Source: Microbacterium sp. RU33B (GTDB taxonomy: Bacteria; Actinomycetota; Actinomycetes; Actinomycetales; Microbacteriaceae). From it: 64,000 bases of DNA. A program made the translations under genes and the position numbers. Of this stretch, positions 17,340 through 26,632 are shown piece by piece. Location of the stretch: assembly GCF_900155915.1 (NCBI RefSeq), contig NZ_FTPO01000001.1:806001-870000 (forward strand), read 5' to 3'. The notes below the pieces were generated by a model. That model was not told the DNA's origin. It worked only from the letters and a program-made list of their open reading frames with translations, and did no database searches. The stretch's first letter is position 1; each line of letters starts with the position of its first letter.

Positions 17340-18343
17340 CCTCCGTCCGTCCCCGCAGGGCCGCCCGGCGATTCGCGCTCGTCGCGCTCGTCCTCCCCGC
17401 CGTGCTGACCCTCGTCTCGCTCATCGTCCAGTTCGTCGCGCTTCCCGCGGTGCCCTCGACGATCGCCATCCACTGGGGAGCGTCCGGCGAGGCGGACGGC
17501 TTCGCGCCTGCATGGCTGCAGCCCCTCCTCACCGCTCTCGTCGGGTTCGGCATCCCGCTGCTCATCGCCGCCTTCGCGCTCCCGGGTCTGCGGCGCGGCG
17601 ACACGGGCCCGACGTATCGCCTGATGGGCACGATCGCCGCATCCGTCGCGACGCTCATGGCGGTGCTCTCCGCGTGGACACTGCTCGCGCAGCGCGGCCT
17701 GGACGACGCGGCGGATGCCCCGTCGGTGCTGCCGGGCCTGGCCTGGGCGCTCGTCGCCGCGCTCGTCGTGGCCGTCGCCGCGTGGTTCGTGCAGCCGGCC
17801 CAGCCGGCGCGCAATGCGACGTCGGTGCCGGCCGACCCGCTCGCACTGGCGCCGGGGGAGCAGGCGGTGTGGTTCGGCACCGCGGCGCTCGGGCGAGGAG
17901 CGACGCTCGTCATCGGCGGCACCTGCGCCGTGATGGTCGCCACGGCGCTCGCGGTGTGGTTCTCCGGAGCCCCGATCGCGATCTCGCTCCTTCTCGGCGG
18001 GATGACCTTCCTGCTCGTCGCGATGGCGCTCACGACGTCGGCGTTCCGCGTGCGCGTCGATGCGGAGGGATTGTGGGTCGTCGCGCTCCTCGGGTTCCCG
18101 CGCTTCCACGTGCCGCTCGCCGACGTGCGGGTCGTCGAGGTGGGTGAGGTGAGTCCGCTCGGCGAGTTCGGCGGATACGGCATCCGTTCGAGCGTCGGCG
18201 CCTTCGGCGTCGTGCTGCGTCGAGGTCCCGCGCTCACGGTCGTCCGCGCGTCGGGGCGGCGTTTCGTCGTCACCGTGGACGACGCCGCGCGCGCCGGCGC
18301 TCTCCTCGAAGCGCTCGCACGCCGCGGGTCGATCGTCGCCTGA
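17336..18343 (+). CDS. DUF1648-domain membrane protein
   Basis: The 335-residue integral membrane protein has the DUF1648 signature AVPSTIAIHWGASGEADGF near residues 38-56, after a first helix at about 15-36. Further helices lie at about 60-82, 96-120, 133-150, 185-205 and 207-225, followed by a soluble C-terminal domain that may adopt a PH-like fold. Proteins with this pattern are repeatedly found directly after YtrA-type GntR regulators. The function is unknown; a SdpI-like immunity or envelope-stress role is known for some DUF1648 relatives but is not shown here. Confidence 0.8.
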   Translation: MTSVRPRRAARRFALVALVLPAVLTLVSLIVQFVALPAVPSTIAIHWGASGEADGFAPAWLQPLLTALVGFGIPLLIAAFALPGLRRGDTGPTYRLMGTIAASVATLMAVLSAWTLLAQRGLDDAADAPSVLPGLAWALVAALVVAVAAWFVQPAQPARNATSVPADPLALAPGEQAVWFGTAALGRGATLVIGGTCAVMVATALAVWFSGAPIAISLLLGGMTFLLVAMALTTSAFRVRVDAEGLWVVALLGFPRFHVPLADVRVVEVGEVSPLGEFGGYGIRSSVGAFGVVLRRGPALTVVRASGRRFVVTVDDAARAGALLEALARRGSIVA

Positions 18344-18385
18344 GCCGGGGTTGACTCGTCCTGCTCGCGAATGTTGAGTGAGCAC

Positions 18386-19078
18386 ATGACCGACCCCACT
18401 CCGGATGCCTGGCGCGCCGTCGACCGCTACTTCGCCGAGACGCTCGTCGGGCACGATCCGGCGCTCGAGTCGGCGGTCGCGGCGCAGTCCGCCGCGGAAC
18501 TGCCTGCCATCGAGGTCGCCCCCGTCAACGGCAAGCTCCTCCACCTCCTCGCCCACATCGCCGGCGCGCGTCGCGTGCTGGAGATCGGCACCCTCGGCGC
18601 GTACTCGACGATCTGGCTCGCCCGCGCGCTCCCCGCCGACGGCATCGTCGTCACGATCGAGGCCGAGCCCCGCACCGCCGCGGTCGCCCGCGAGAACGTG
18701 GATCGGGCGGGCGTCGGCGACCGGGTCGACATCCGCCTCGGCCGCGGGGAGCACGTCCTCCCGACCCTCGAGGGGGAGGAGCCCTTCGACCTCGTCTTCA
18801 TCGACGCGGACAAGGAGTCCAACACGATCTACCTCGACTGGGCGGCCCGGCTCGGGCATCCGGGCACCGTCGTGGTCGTCGACAACGTCGGCCGCGGCGG
18901 CGACGTCGCCGATCCGCACGCGACGCGCTCCGACGTCGTGGGCACGCAGCGGGGCCTCGAGATGCTCGGCTCCGACCCCCGCTTCGACGCCACGGCGCTG
19001 CAGACCCTCGACGCCAAGGGCTGGGACGGCGTGGCGATCGCCGTCGTCGTGCGCTGCGGTCCCGCGACGGAGGCCTGA
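18386..19078 (+). CDS. SAM-dependent O-methyltransferase
   Basis: The 230-residue product belongs to the catechol / caffeoyl-CoA O-methyltransferase group (Methyltransf_3). SAM motif I is VLEIGTLGAYSTIWLARAL near residues 62-80. The metal-binding acidic motif LVFIDADKESN is near 133-143, and VVDNVGRGGDVADP is near 163-176. The substrate is not predictable. I start at ATG 18386; a TTGACT at 18351 and a T-rich hexamer 17 bases on may form its promoter, but the -10 is poor. An ATG at 18371 is a possible longer start. Confidence 0.88.
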   Translation: MTDPTPDAWRAVDRYFAETLVGHDPALESAVAAQSAAELPAIEVAPVNGKLLHLLAHIAGARRVLEIGTLGAYSTIWLARALPADGIVVTIEAEPRTAAVARENVDRAGVGDRVDIRLGRGEHVLPTLEGEEPFDLVFIDADKESNTIYLDWAARLGHPGTVVVVDNVGRGGDVADPHATRSDVVGTQRGLEMLGSDPRFDATALQTLDAKGWDGVAIAVVVRCGPATEA

Positions 19079-19129
19079 GTCGTCGCGATTTCGACGGCGG
19101 GATGCCTGTGGCCCCGGCTCGCCCGTCAC

Positions 19130-20473
<1,344 letters not shown>

Positions 20474-20505
20474 CGCGCACACGCGCTGAGACGAAAGGGG
20501 GAGCC

Positions 20506-21054
20506 GTGGTCAAGACGACGGCTCCCTCTTCCGTTCCCGCTGCGGGAGCCTGTGCCCGCCGCACGCCGCGGGAGAAGCGGTCGGTCGACGTGCGCGGATG
20601 GCTCGGAGGCATCCGTCTCTCGGGCTTCATGGTGGTGATGCTCGGCCTCGTCGTCCTCGCCGCCTTCGTGCTGGTGCCCACGATCGGCACGTATCTCGAC
20701 CAGCGTCGGCAGGTGGCAGCCCTCGAGGAGGCCGTCGCGCTCGGACGCGACCAGGTCGAAGCCCTCGAGGCGCAGCGCGAGCGGTGGAAGGACCCCGCCT
20801 ACATCACGACGCAGGCGCGTGAGCGTCTCTACTACGTCAAGCCGGGCGAGGTCGTCTACCTCGTCGACGACGACCTGCCGGTGTCCGAGACGCCGCAGGA
20901 GCACGCGGCGGTGAGCGACGATGTCGAGCGAACGCAGACCGACTGGATGACGCAGCTCGTGCGCTCGGTCACCGCGGCCGGGGTCTCCCAGACGGTCACC
21001 GCGCCCTCGATCGGCATCCCCGACGTGGTGCCCACGGAGACTCCCGCGCCCTGA
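20506..21054 (+). CDS. FtsB/DivIC-family septum formation initiator
   Basis: The 182-residue bitopic protein has a cytosolic N-terminus to about residue 42, a single transmembrane helix (about 43-63) and an extracytosolic coiled coil of heptads (about 65-90). The family-specific stretch DPAYITTQARERLYYVKPGE is near 96-115, and a low-complexity C-tail follows. It should act with FtsL and FtsQ in the divisome. The GTG at 20506 has AAGGGGGAG upstream. It follows eno by 32 bases, likely co-transcribed. Confidence 0.9.
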   Translation: MVKTTAPSSVPAAGACARRTPREKRSVDVRGWLGGIRLSGFMVVMLGLVVLAAFVLVPTIGTYLDQRRQVAALEEAVALGRDQVEALEAQRERWKDPAYITTQARERLYYVKPGEVVYLVDDDLPVSETPQEHAAVSDDVERTQTDWMTQLVRSVTAAGVSQTVTAPSIGIPDVVPTETPAP

Positions 21055-21092
21055 CCGGTCACGTGATCGGGTGGGTCACAGGCGGCGGCCGG

Positions 21093-21098
21093 TACCCT
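21093..21098 (+). promoter_or_regulatory. -10 element before the DUF501 gene
   Basis: TACCCT, then GGAATC, then GTG at 21105. Confidence 0.6.
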
Positions 21099-21104
21099 GG
21101 AATC

Positions 21105-21638
21105 GTGACCACGCCGCCCTTCGCCCCCGTGAGCGACGCCGATCTGACCGTTCTGCACGAACAGCTCGGACGCCCGGCGCGCGGAGTGGTCGGCATCGCA
21201 GCCCGCTGCGTGTGCGGCAACCCCACGGTCGTGGCCACGACGCCGCGGCTGCCCGACGGGTCGCCCTTCCCGACGTTCTACTACCTCACGCATCCCGGTG
21301 CCACAGCGGCGATGTCGATGCTCGAGGCCGACCACATCATGCGGGAGCTGCAGGACGGTCTCGCGGACGACGACCTCCGCGCCGCGTACACCGCGGCCCA
21401 TGAGGCGTACCTCGCCGACCGTGCGCAGTACGGCGTCGTCGACGAGATCGACGGCATCTCCGCCGGCGGGATGCCGACACGTGTCAAGTGCCTCCACGCC
21501 CTCGCCGGTCATGCGCTCGCCGCCGGGCCCGGCGTGAACCCCATCGGCGACCGTGCACTGGAGATGTCGATCTGGTCGCCCGACCGCTGCGTCTGCGCGA
21601 CGCCCGGAGGGGCGACGGGAGAGGCGGGAGCCGGATGA
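21105..21638 (+). CDS. DUF501 family protein
   Basis: The 177-residue soluble protein has the conserved cysteines of the family in the N-terminal RCVCGNPTVVATTPRLPDG (about residues 28-46), FPTFYYLTHPG at about 50-60, and a late RVKCLHALAGH segment followed by CVCATPGG. Three Cys-rich patches hint at metal binding, but the function is unknown. The start is placed at GTG 21105 because the -10 TACCCT ends six bases before it; a GTG 14 codons upstream would add sequence not found in the family. It overlaps the protease gene by ATGA. Confidence 0.85.
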   Translation: MTTPPFAPVSDADLTVLHEQLGRPARGVVGIAARCVCGNPTVVATTPRLPDGSPFPTFYYLTHPGATAAMSMLEADHIMRELQDGLADDDLRAAYTAAHEAYLADRAQYGVVDEIDGISAGGMPTRVKCLHALAGHALAAGPGVNPIGDRALEMSIWSPDRCVCATPGGATGEAGAG

Positions 21639-22912
21639 CGCGGATGGCGGCGCTGATCGCCGCGGCGCTGGCGGCCTGTCTGCTCGCCACCGCGCCGACG
21701 GCGGCATCCGCCGTCACGGTGAACCCCGACCCCGTGCGCGCGGCCGAGTACTGGCTCGCGGACTACGGGATAACCGACGCGTGGGCGACGACACGAGGCG
21801 CAGGCGTGCGGATCGCGATCATCGACACCGGCATCGGCAAGGGGCCGATCGAGTTCGTCGGCGCCGTCGTGGACGGCACCGACGTGTCGGGCAAGGGCTC
21901 CTCCGACGGCCGCACGCCCGTCGGCGCGGTGGATGCGAATCACGGCAGCTGGGTGGGCTCCCTCGCGGCGGCCCGCGGCACGGGCCCCGACACGGGCATG
22001 ATCGGCGTGGCGCCCGAGGCCGACCTGCTCGCGATCTCGGTGGGATTCGGCTCGGCGGCGACGATCCCGTTCGCCGAGCAGATCGCGACGGCGGTGCGCT
22101 GGGCGGTCGACAACGGCGCCGACGTCATCAACCTGTCGCTGACGACCAACACGCCCGACTGGGACGAGAGCTGGGACGACGCGTTCCTCTACGCCTACGA
22201 GAACGACGTCGTCGTCGTGGTCGCGGCGGGCAACCGGGGGAGCGGCACGAATCGCGTGGGCGCGCCCGCGACCATCCCGGGCGTTCTCACGGTGGGCGGC
22301 GTCGACCCGCAGGGACGCGCCAGCGTCGAGGCATCCACGCAGGGCATCACGATCGGCGTCTCGGCCCCGAGCGAGAAGCTGCTCGGGGTCTCCGCCGACG
22401 GACAGCTCGTCGAGTGGAACGGCACGAGCGGGGCCGCTCCCATCGTCGCGGGGATCGCCGCGCTCGTGCGCGCGGCCCACCCCGACCTCGATGCGAACAA
22501 CGTGATCAACCGCATCGTCCGCACGGCCCGGCCTGCCGCGGGTGCCGGATCCGGCCGCGACCCGCTGTACGGCTACGGGCTCGTCGATGCCGCAGCCGCC
22601 GTGACGGCGACCGTGGCGCCCGTGTCGGCGAATCCGATGGGGAGTCTCTCCGAGTGGATCCGCCTCTACCGGCGAGCGGATGCCGGTCCCGCCCCCGTCC
22701 CCACCGTCGAGCCCGTCGTGCTCGATCCGCTTCCCGAGGCGGATCCGGTCAGTCGCCCGACGTCGCCCCTCCTGCCGACCACCGACACCCTCCTCTACGG
22801 CACGGTGCCGCTCGCGGGCGGCACCCTCGCCGCTATAATGGTGGGGCTCGGCGTCACCGCTGCTGTCCGACGCATCCGATCGGCGCGCACATCCGGCACG
22901 TCGAGCCGTTGA
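21635..22912 (+). CDS. Secreted S8 (mycosin-like) serine protease
   Basis: The 425-residue subtilase has a signal peptide (about residues 1-26) and a catalytic domain with Asp64 in AIIDTGIG, His103 in NHGSWVGSLAAARG and Ser265 in NGTSGAAPI. The oxyanion Asn200 is in AAGN. A Pro-rich linker (about 370-395) and one C-terminal membrane helix (about 398-415) with a basic tail follow. This plan, membrane-tethered outside the cell, is that of mycosins of type VII secretion, but no ESX genes are next to it. It starts at an ATG overlapping the DUF501 stop. A TATAAT motif for the next gene lies in its last codons. Confidence 0.9.
   Translation: MTRMAALIAAALAACLLATAPTAASAVTVNPDPVRAAEYWLADYGITDAWATTRGAGVRIAIIDTGIGKGPIEFVGAVVDGTDVSGKGSSDGRTPVGAVDANHGSWVGSLAAARGTGPDTGMIGVAPEADLLAISVGFGSAATIPFAEQIATAVRWAVDNGADVINLSLTTNTPDWDESWDDAFLYAYENDVVVVVAAGNRGSGTNRVGAPATIPGVLTVGGVDPQGRASVEASTQGITIGVSAPSEKLLGVSADGQLVEWNGTSGAAPIVAGIAALVRAAHPDLDANNVINRIVRTARPAAGAGSGRDPLYGYGLVDAAAAVTATVAPVSANPMGSLSEWIRLYRRADAGPAPVPTVEPVVLDPLPEADPVSRPTSPLLPTTDTLLYGTVPLAGGTLAAIMVGLGVTAAVRRIRSARTSGTSSR
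22834..22839 (+). promoter_or_regulatory. Candidate -10 TATAAT inside the protease gene, for ndh
   Basis: Perfect TATAAT within the codons of the protease's C-terminal membrane helix, about 94 bases before the ndh start. The -35 is poor (CTCGCG at 17 bases). In DNA this GC-rich a perfect hexamer is unlikely by chance. Confidence 0.4.
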
Positions 22913-22932
22913 ACCGAGGAGTTCACCCCATC

Positions 22933-24390
22933 GTGTCCAGCACTCCTGCCGTGCCCAAGATCCTGATCGTCGGAGGCGGCTACGCCGGCTTCTACACCGC
23001 CTGGAAGCTCGAGAAGCACCTCCGCAAGGGCGAGGCAGAGGTCACGATGGTCGACCCGCTGCCCTACATGACGTACCAGCCGTTCCTCCCCGAGGTCGCC
23101 GCGGGCGAGATCGAAGCGCGGCACATCGTCGTCGGACACCGTCGCCACCTCAAGCGCACGAAGGTCGTCACGGCGAAGGTCACCGGGATCGACCACGCGA
23201 ACAAGACGGCCACGATCACGCCCGAAGAGGGCGCGCCGTGGGAGATCGAGTACGACCAGATCGTCGTGACCGCGGGCGCGGTCTCGCGCACGTTCCCGAT
23301 CCCCGGCATCGCCGACAACGCCATCGGACTCAAGACGATCGAGGAGGCCGTCGCGATCCGCGACCGCCTGCTCGGCAACTTCGACAAGGCCGCGAACCTT
23401 CCTCCGGGTCCCGAGCGCGATCGCCTCCTCACGGTGGTCGTCGTGGGTGGCGGATTCGCCGGCATCGAGGTGTTCGCCGAGCTGCGCGCCTTCGCGTCGT
23501 CGCTGCTGCGCGTGTACCCGCAGCTCTCGTTCGAAGACACGCACTTCCACCTCATCGAGGCCATGGGCCGCATCATGCCCGAGGTGTCGCTGAAGACCAG
23601 CGAGTGGGTCCTCAAGGACCTCGCCAAGCGCGGCGCGAACGTGCACCTCGACACCCAGGTCACCGGCGCCGTCGACGGCGTCATCGAGCTCTCCACCGGC
23701 GAGTCGCTTCCGAGCGACCTCATCATCTGGACGGCCGGCGTCATGGCGAACCCGACCGTCGTCCGCGGCGGCGATCTGCCCGTCGAGGAGCGCGGCCGGA
23801 TCGCGACCCGCGCCGACCTCCGCGTCGGCACGGTCGACGAGGTCGTCGAGGGAGCCTGGGCCGCCGGCGACGTCTCAGCGGTTCCCGACCTCACGGGCAA
23901 GGGTGTGGGCGGTTACTGCGTTCCGAACGCCCAGCACGCCGTGCGCCAGGCCAAGCTCCTCGCGAAGAACCTCACGGCGGTGCTGCGCGGAGAGCTTCCG
24001 CAGGAGTACATCCACCACAACCTCGGCGCGGTCGCCGGTCTGGGTCTCTACAACGGCGTGTTCCAGTCGGGCAACATCGCGCTGAAGGGCCTGATCGCCT
24101 GGTTCGCGCACCGCGGGTACCACGGCATGGCGATGCCCTCGTGGGAGCGCAAGTGGCGCGTCGTCGGCGACTGGTGGCACAACTTCTGGCTCGGTCGCGA
24201 CAACGTGTCGCTCGCAACGGTCCAGAACCCCCGCTACGTGTTCGAGGAGTTCGCCGCGCGTCCTCGGCCCGCCGCGCCGGTCGAGCCGCAGCAGCCGGCC
24301 ATCGACCCGAAGAGCGTCGTCGGGGAGGACGCCCCCGTCGCCGGGGCGAAGGCCGAGAAGGAGCCCGCGAAGGCTCCGGTAGCCGGCTGA
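22933..24390 (+). CDS. ndh: Type II NADH dehydrogenase
   Basis: Single-subunit, non-proton-pumping NADH:quinone oxidoreductase at the inner face of the membrane. The 485-residue product has the FAD-binding ILIVGGGYAGFYTAWKL at residues 10-26 and YMTYQPFLPEVAAGEIEARH. The NADH-binding VVVVGGGFAGIEVF is near 168. AAGDVSAVPDLTGKG, then CVPNAQHAVRQ, lie near 315-340. C-terminal amphipathic segments rich in Trp (LIAWFAHRGYHGMAMPSWERK) should attach it to the membrane. The disordered Ala/Pro/Lys tail is typical of actinobacteria. GTG 22933 is preceded by GAGGAG with a 10-base spacer. Confidence 0.95.
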   Translation: MSSTPAVPKILIVGGGYAGFYTAWKLEKHLRKGEAEVTMVDPLPYMTYQPFLPEVAAGEIEARHIVVGHRRHLKRTKVVTAKVTGIDHANKTATITPEEGAPWEIEYDQIVVTAGAVSRTFPIPGIADNAIGLKTIEEAVAIRDRLLGNFDKAANLPPGPERDRLLTVVVVGGGFAGIEVFAELRAFASSLLRVYPQLSFEDTHFHLIEAMGRIMPEVSLKTSEWVLKDLAKRGANVHLDTQVTGAVDGVIELSTGESLPSDLIIWTAGVMANPTVVRGGDLPVEERGRIATRADLRVGTVDEVVEGAWAAGDVSAVPDLTGKGVGGYCVPNAQHAVRQAKLLAKNLTAVLRGELPQEYIHHNLGAVAGLGLYNGVFQSGNIALKGLIAWFAHRGYHGMAMPSWERKWRVVGDWWHNFWLGRDNVSLATVQNPRYVFEEFAARPRPAAPVEPQQPAIDPKSVVGEDAPVAGAKAEKEPAKAPVAG

Positions 24391-24419
24391 CAGCTCCCGC
24401 TCCCGCCTCCCGGCGCGGC

Positions 24420-24425
24420 TATCGT
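24420..24425 (+). promoter_or_regulatory. -10 element for the tRNA-like gene
   Basis: TATCGT with eight bases to the first tRNA nucleotide, so transcription would begin at or near the mature 5' end. Confidence 0.45.
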
Positions 24426-24433
24426 GGGCTCGG

Positions 24434-24506
24434 GCCCCCGTAGCCCAATGGCAGAGGCAGGCGACTTAAAATCGCTTCAGTCCGGGTTCGAGTCCCGGCG
24501 GGGGTA
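24434..24506 (+). tRNA. tRNA-Leu(UAA), unusual class I body
   Basis: A 73-base cloverleaf is clear. The acceptor pairs are 24434-24440 with 24499-24505. The anticodon stem GGCGA/TCGCT holds a seven-base loop with U33 and anticodon TAA at 24467-24469. The T arm is CCGGG-TTCGAGT-CCCGG, and the discriminator is A. The anticodon UAA reads the Leu codon UUA. Leucine tRNAs normally have a long variable arm, but here it is only five bases, and the terminal pair is G1-U72. Position 13-22 of the D arm is a C-A mismatch. The 3' CCA is not encoded. Whether it is charged with leucine is unknown. A strong terminator follows. Confidence 0.75.
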
Positions 24507-24516
24507 CGCAGACACA

Positions 24517-24550
24517 CGAATGCCCTGACGCCTCGGCGTCAGGGCATTCG
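24517..24550. terminator. Strong bidirectional terminator after the tRNA
   Basis: Fifteen-base-pair perfect stem starting CGAATGCCCTGACGC with loop CTCG, followed by TTCT on the plus strand. It serves the tRNA and the convergent ABC exporter genes. Confidence 0.85.
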
Positions 24551-24562
24551 TTCTCCGTCCGG

Positions 24563-26632
24563 TCAGGTGGCGTCGTCGGCCGTGACCCCCACCGACGCTG
24601 CGGCCGAGCCCGGCTCGGCGCCCACGAGCGCCTCCTCGGCATCCGGGTCCTGCGCGGCCTGCTCGAACTGCGACTGGTACAGCCGCCAGTACGCCCCCTG
24701 GGCGGCGATCAGCTCGTCGTGCGAGCCCTTCTCGACGATGTCGCCATGCTCCATCACGAGGATCAGGTCGGCGTCGCGGATCGTCGACAGACGGTGCGCG
24801 ATCACGAACGACGTGCGTCCGTCGCGGAGCGCCGCCATCGCGTGCTGCAGCAGCAGCTCGGTGCGGGTGTCGACCGACGACGTGGCCTCGTCGAGGATGA
24901 GCACCGAGGGCTGGGCGACGAAGGCGCGGGCGATCGTGATCAGCTGCTTCTCTCCGGCCGACACATTCGACGCGTCTTCGTCGAGCACGGTGTCGTACCC
25001 GTCGGGAAGCGAGTGCACGAACCGGTCGACGCGGGTGGCGCGGGCGGCCTCGAGGATCTCCTCGTCGGTGGCCGACGCGCGTCCGTAGCGGATGTTGTCG
25101 CGGATCGTGCCGGCGAACAGCCACGGGTCCTGCAGCACCATGCCCGTGCGCGAACGCACGTCGTCGCGCCTGAGCTCGGCGATGTCTTGGCCGTCGAGCA
25201 GGATCCGCCCGCCGTCGAGCTCGTAGAAGCGCATGATCAGGTTGACCAGCGTCGTCTTGCCTGCGCCCGTGGGTCCGACGATCGCCACCGTCTGACCCGG
25301 CTCGACGCGGAACGACAGGTCGGTGATGAGCGGGCGATCGGGCGTGTACGCGAAGCGCACGTTCTCGAACTCGATCACGCCGTCGCCGTCGACGAGCGGG
25401 GGAGCGTCGGCGGAGTCGGGCTCCTGCTCCTCGGCATCCAGCAGCTCGAACACGCGCTCCGCGGACGCGGTGCCCGACTGGATGACGGCGGCCATCCCGC
25501 CGAGCTCCGAGAGGGGCTGCGTGAACTGCTGCGAGTACTGGATGAAGGCCTGCACGTCGCCGAGGCGGAGATTGCCGCTGGCGACCATGAGTCCGCCGAG
25601 CACGGCGATGCCGACGTAGGTGAGGTTTCCGATGAACATCATGCCGGGCATGATCATGCCGGAGAGGAACTGGGCCTTGAAGGCGGCCTCGTAGAGCTCT
25701 TCGTTCTCGACCTGGAACTTCGCGCGCGAGTCCACCTCGCGGCCGTAGACCTTGACCAGTGCGTGTCCGGAGAACGACTCCTCGACGCGGGCGTTGAGGC
25801 GCCCGACCTTGCGCCACTGGAGGCCGAAGGCCTTCTGCGACTTCGGGCCGATGACGCCGAAGATCACCGCCATCAGAGGGAGGGAGACGAGCGCGACGAG
25901 GGCGAGCTGCCACGAGATCGAGAACATCATGAACAGCACGCCGACGACCGTGAGCACCGAGGTCACCACCGTCGACAGGGACTGCTGCATCGTCTGGGTG
26001 ATGTTGTCGATGTCGTTGGTGACACGGGAGATGAGCTCTCCGCGCTGCACCTTGTCGAAGTACGACAGGGGGAGCCGGTTGATCTTCGCCTCGACGGACT
26101 CGCGCAGGCGCCACATCGTGCGCACCATGATGACGTTGATGACGTAGCCCTGCACCCAGTTCAGGAACGACGACGCGATGTAGATGCCCATCACCCAGAG
26201 AACGACGACGCGCAGACGGTCGAAGTCGACGCCCGCCCCGACGGCGAAGCCGTTCATCGCGCCGACGATGTTGGCCAGATCGGTCTGACCGCCGCCCTGG
26301 AGCGCGCTCACGACGTCGGCCTGAGACGTGCCGGCCGGGAACTGCTCGCCCAGCTGCAGGGAGATGACTCCCTCGAAGATGATGTTCGTCGCCTCGCCGA
26401 GGATCTTGGGCGCGATGACGGCGAGCACGACGCCCATCGCACCGAGGATCGACACGAACGTGAAGGCGGCGGCGTGCGGCTTCAGCAGCCCCACGAGGCG
26501 TGCGAAGCTCTTGCCGAAGTTCGCGGCCTTGCCGGGCGCGACGCTGTCCCAGTCGCCGGAGGTGAGGCGCGCCTGCTCGGCGAGCTCGAGTTCGAGGCGC
26601 TCCTCTTCGGTCAGGAGGTCGGGAGTGCTCAT
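24563..26632 (-). CDS. ABC exporter half, consensus ATPase site
   Basis: The 689-residue half-transporter has a six-helix exporter membrane domain (about residues 45-380), with a roughly 60-residue extracytosolic insertion between helices 1 and 2, and one nucleotide-binding domain. Walker A is GPTGAGKTT. The catalytic Walker B is LILDEATSSVD with the normal glutamate. The signature is degenerate, VSAGE instead of SGGQ. It overlaps the upstream partner by ATGA. The partner has the reverse defect, so together they form a heterodimeric exporter with one working site. Substrates are unknown; family members export drugs, peptides or lipids. Confidence 0.93.
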   Translation of the reverse strand: MSTPDLLTEEERLELELAEQARLTSGDWDSVAPGKAANFGKSFARLVGLLKPHAAAFTFVSILGAMGVVLAVIAPKILGEATNIIFEGVISLQLGEQFPAGTSQADVVSALQGGGQTDLANIVGAMNGFAVGAGVDFDRLRVVVLWVMGIYIASSFLNWVQGYVINVIMVRTMWRLRESVEAKINRLPLSYFDKVQRGELISRVTNDIDNITQTMQQSLSTVVTSVLTVVGVLFMMFSISWQLALVALVSLPLMAVIFGVIGPKSQKAFGLQWRKVGRLNARVEESFSGHALVKVYGREVDSRAKFQVENEELYEAAFKAQFLSGMIMPGMMFIGNLTYVGIAVLGGLMVASGNLRLGDVQAFIQYSQQFTQPLSELGGMAAVIQSGTASAERVFELLDAEEQEPDSADAPPLVDGDGVIEFENVRFAYTPDRPLITDLSFRVEPGQTVAIVGPTGAGKTTLVNLIMRFYELDGGRILLDGQDIAELRRDDVRSRTGMVLQDPWLFAGTIRDNIRYGRASATDEEILEAARATRVDRFVHSLPDGYDTVLDEDASNVSAGEKQLITIARAFVAQPSVLILDEATSSVDTRTELLLQHAMAALRDGRTSFVIAHRLSTIRDADLILVMEHGDIVEKGSHDELIAAQGAYWRLYQSQFEQAAQDPDAEEALVGAEPGSAAASVGVTADDAT

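Noticed and set aside
24434..24506. tRNA read as a stop-codon suppressor
   Set aside because: The anticodon is UAA, which pairs with the leucine codon UUA. Reading the stop codon UAA would need anticodon UUA, so there is no sign of suppression.
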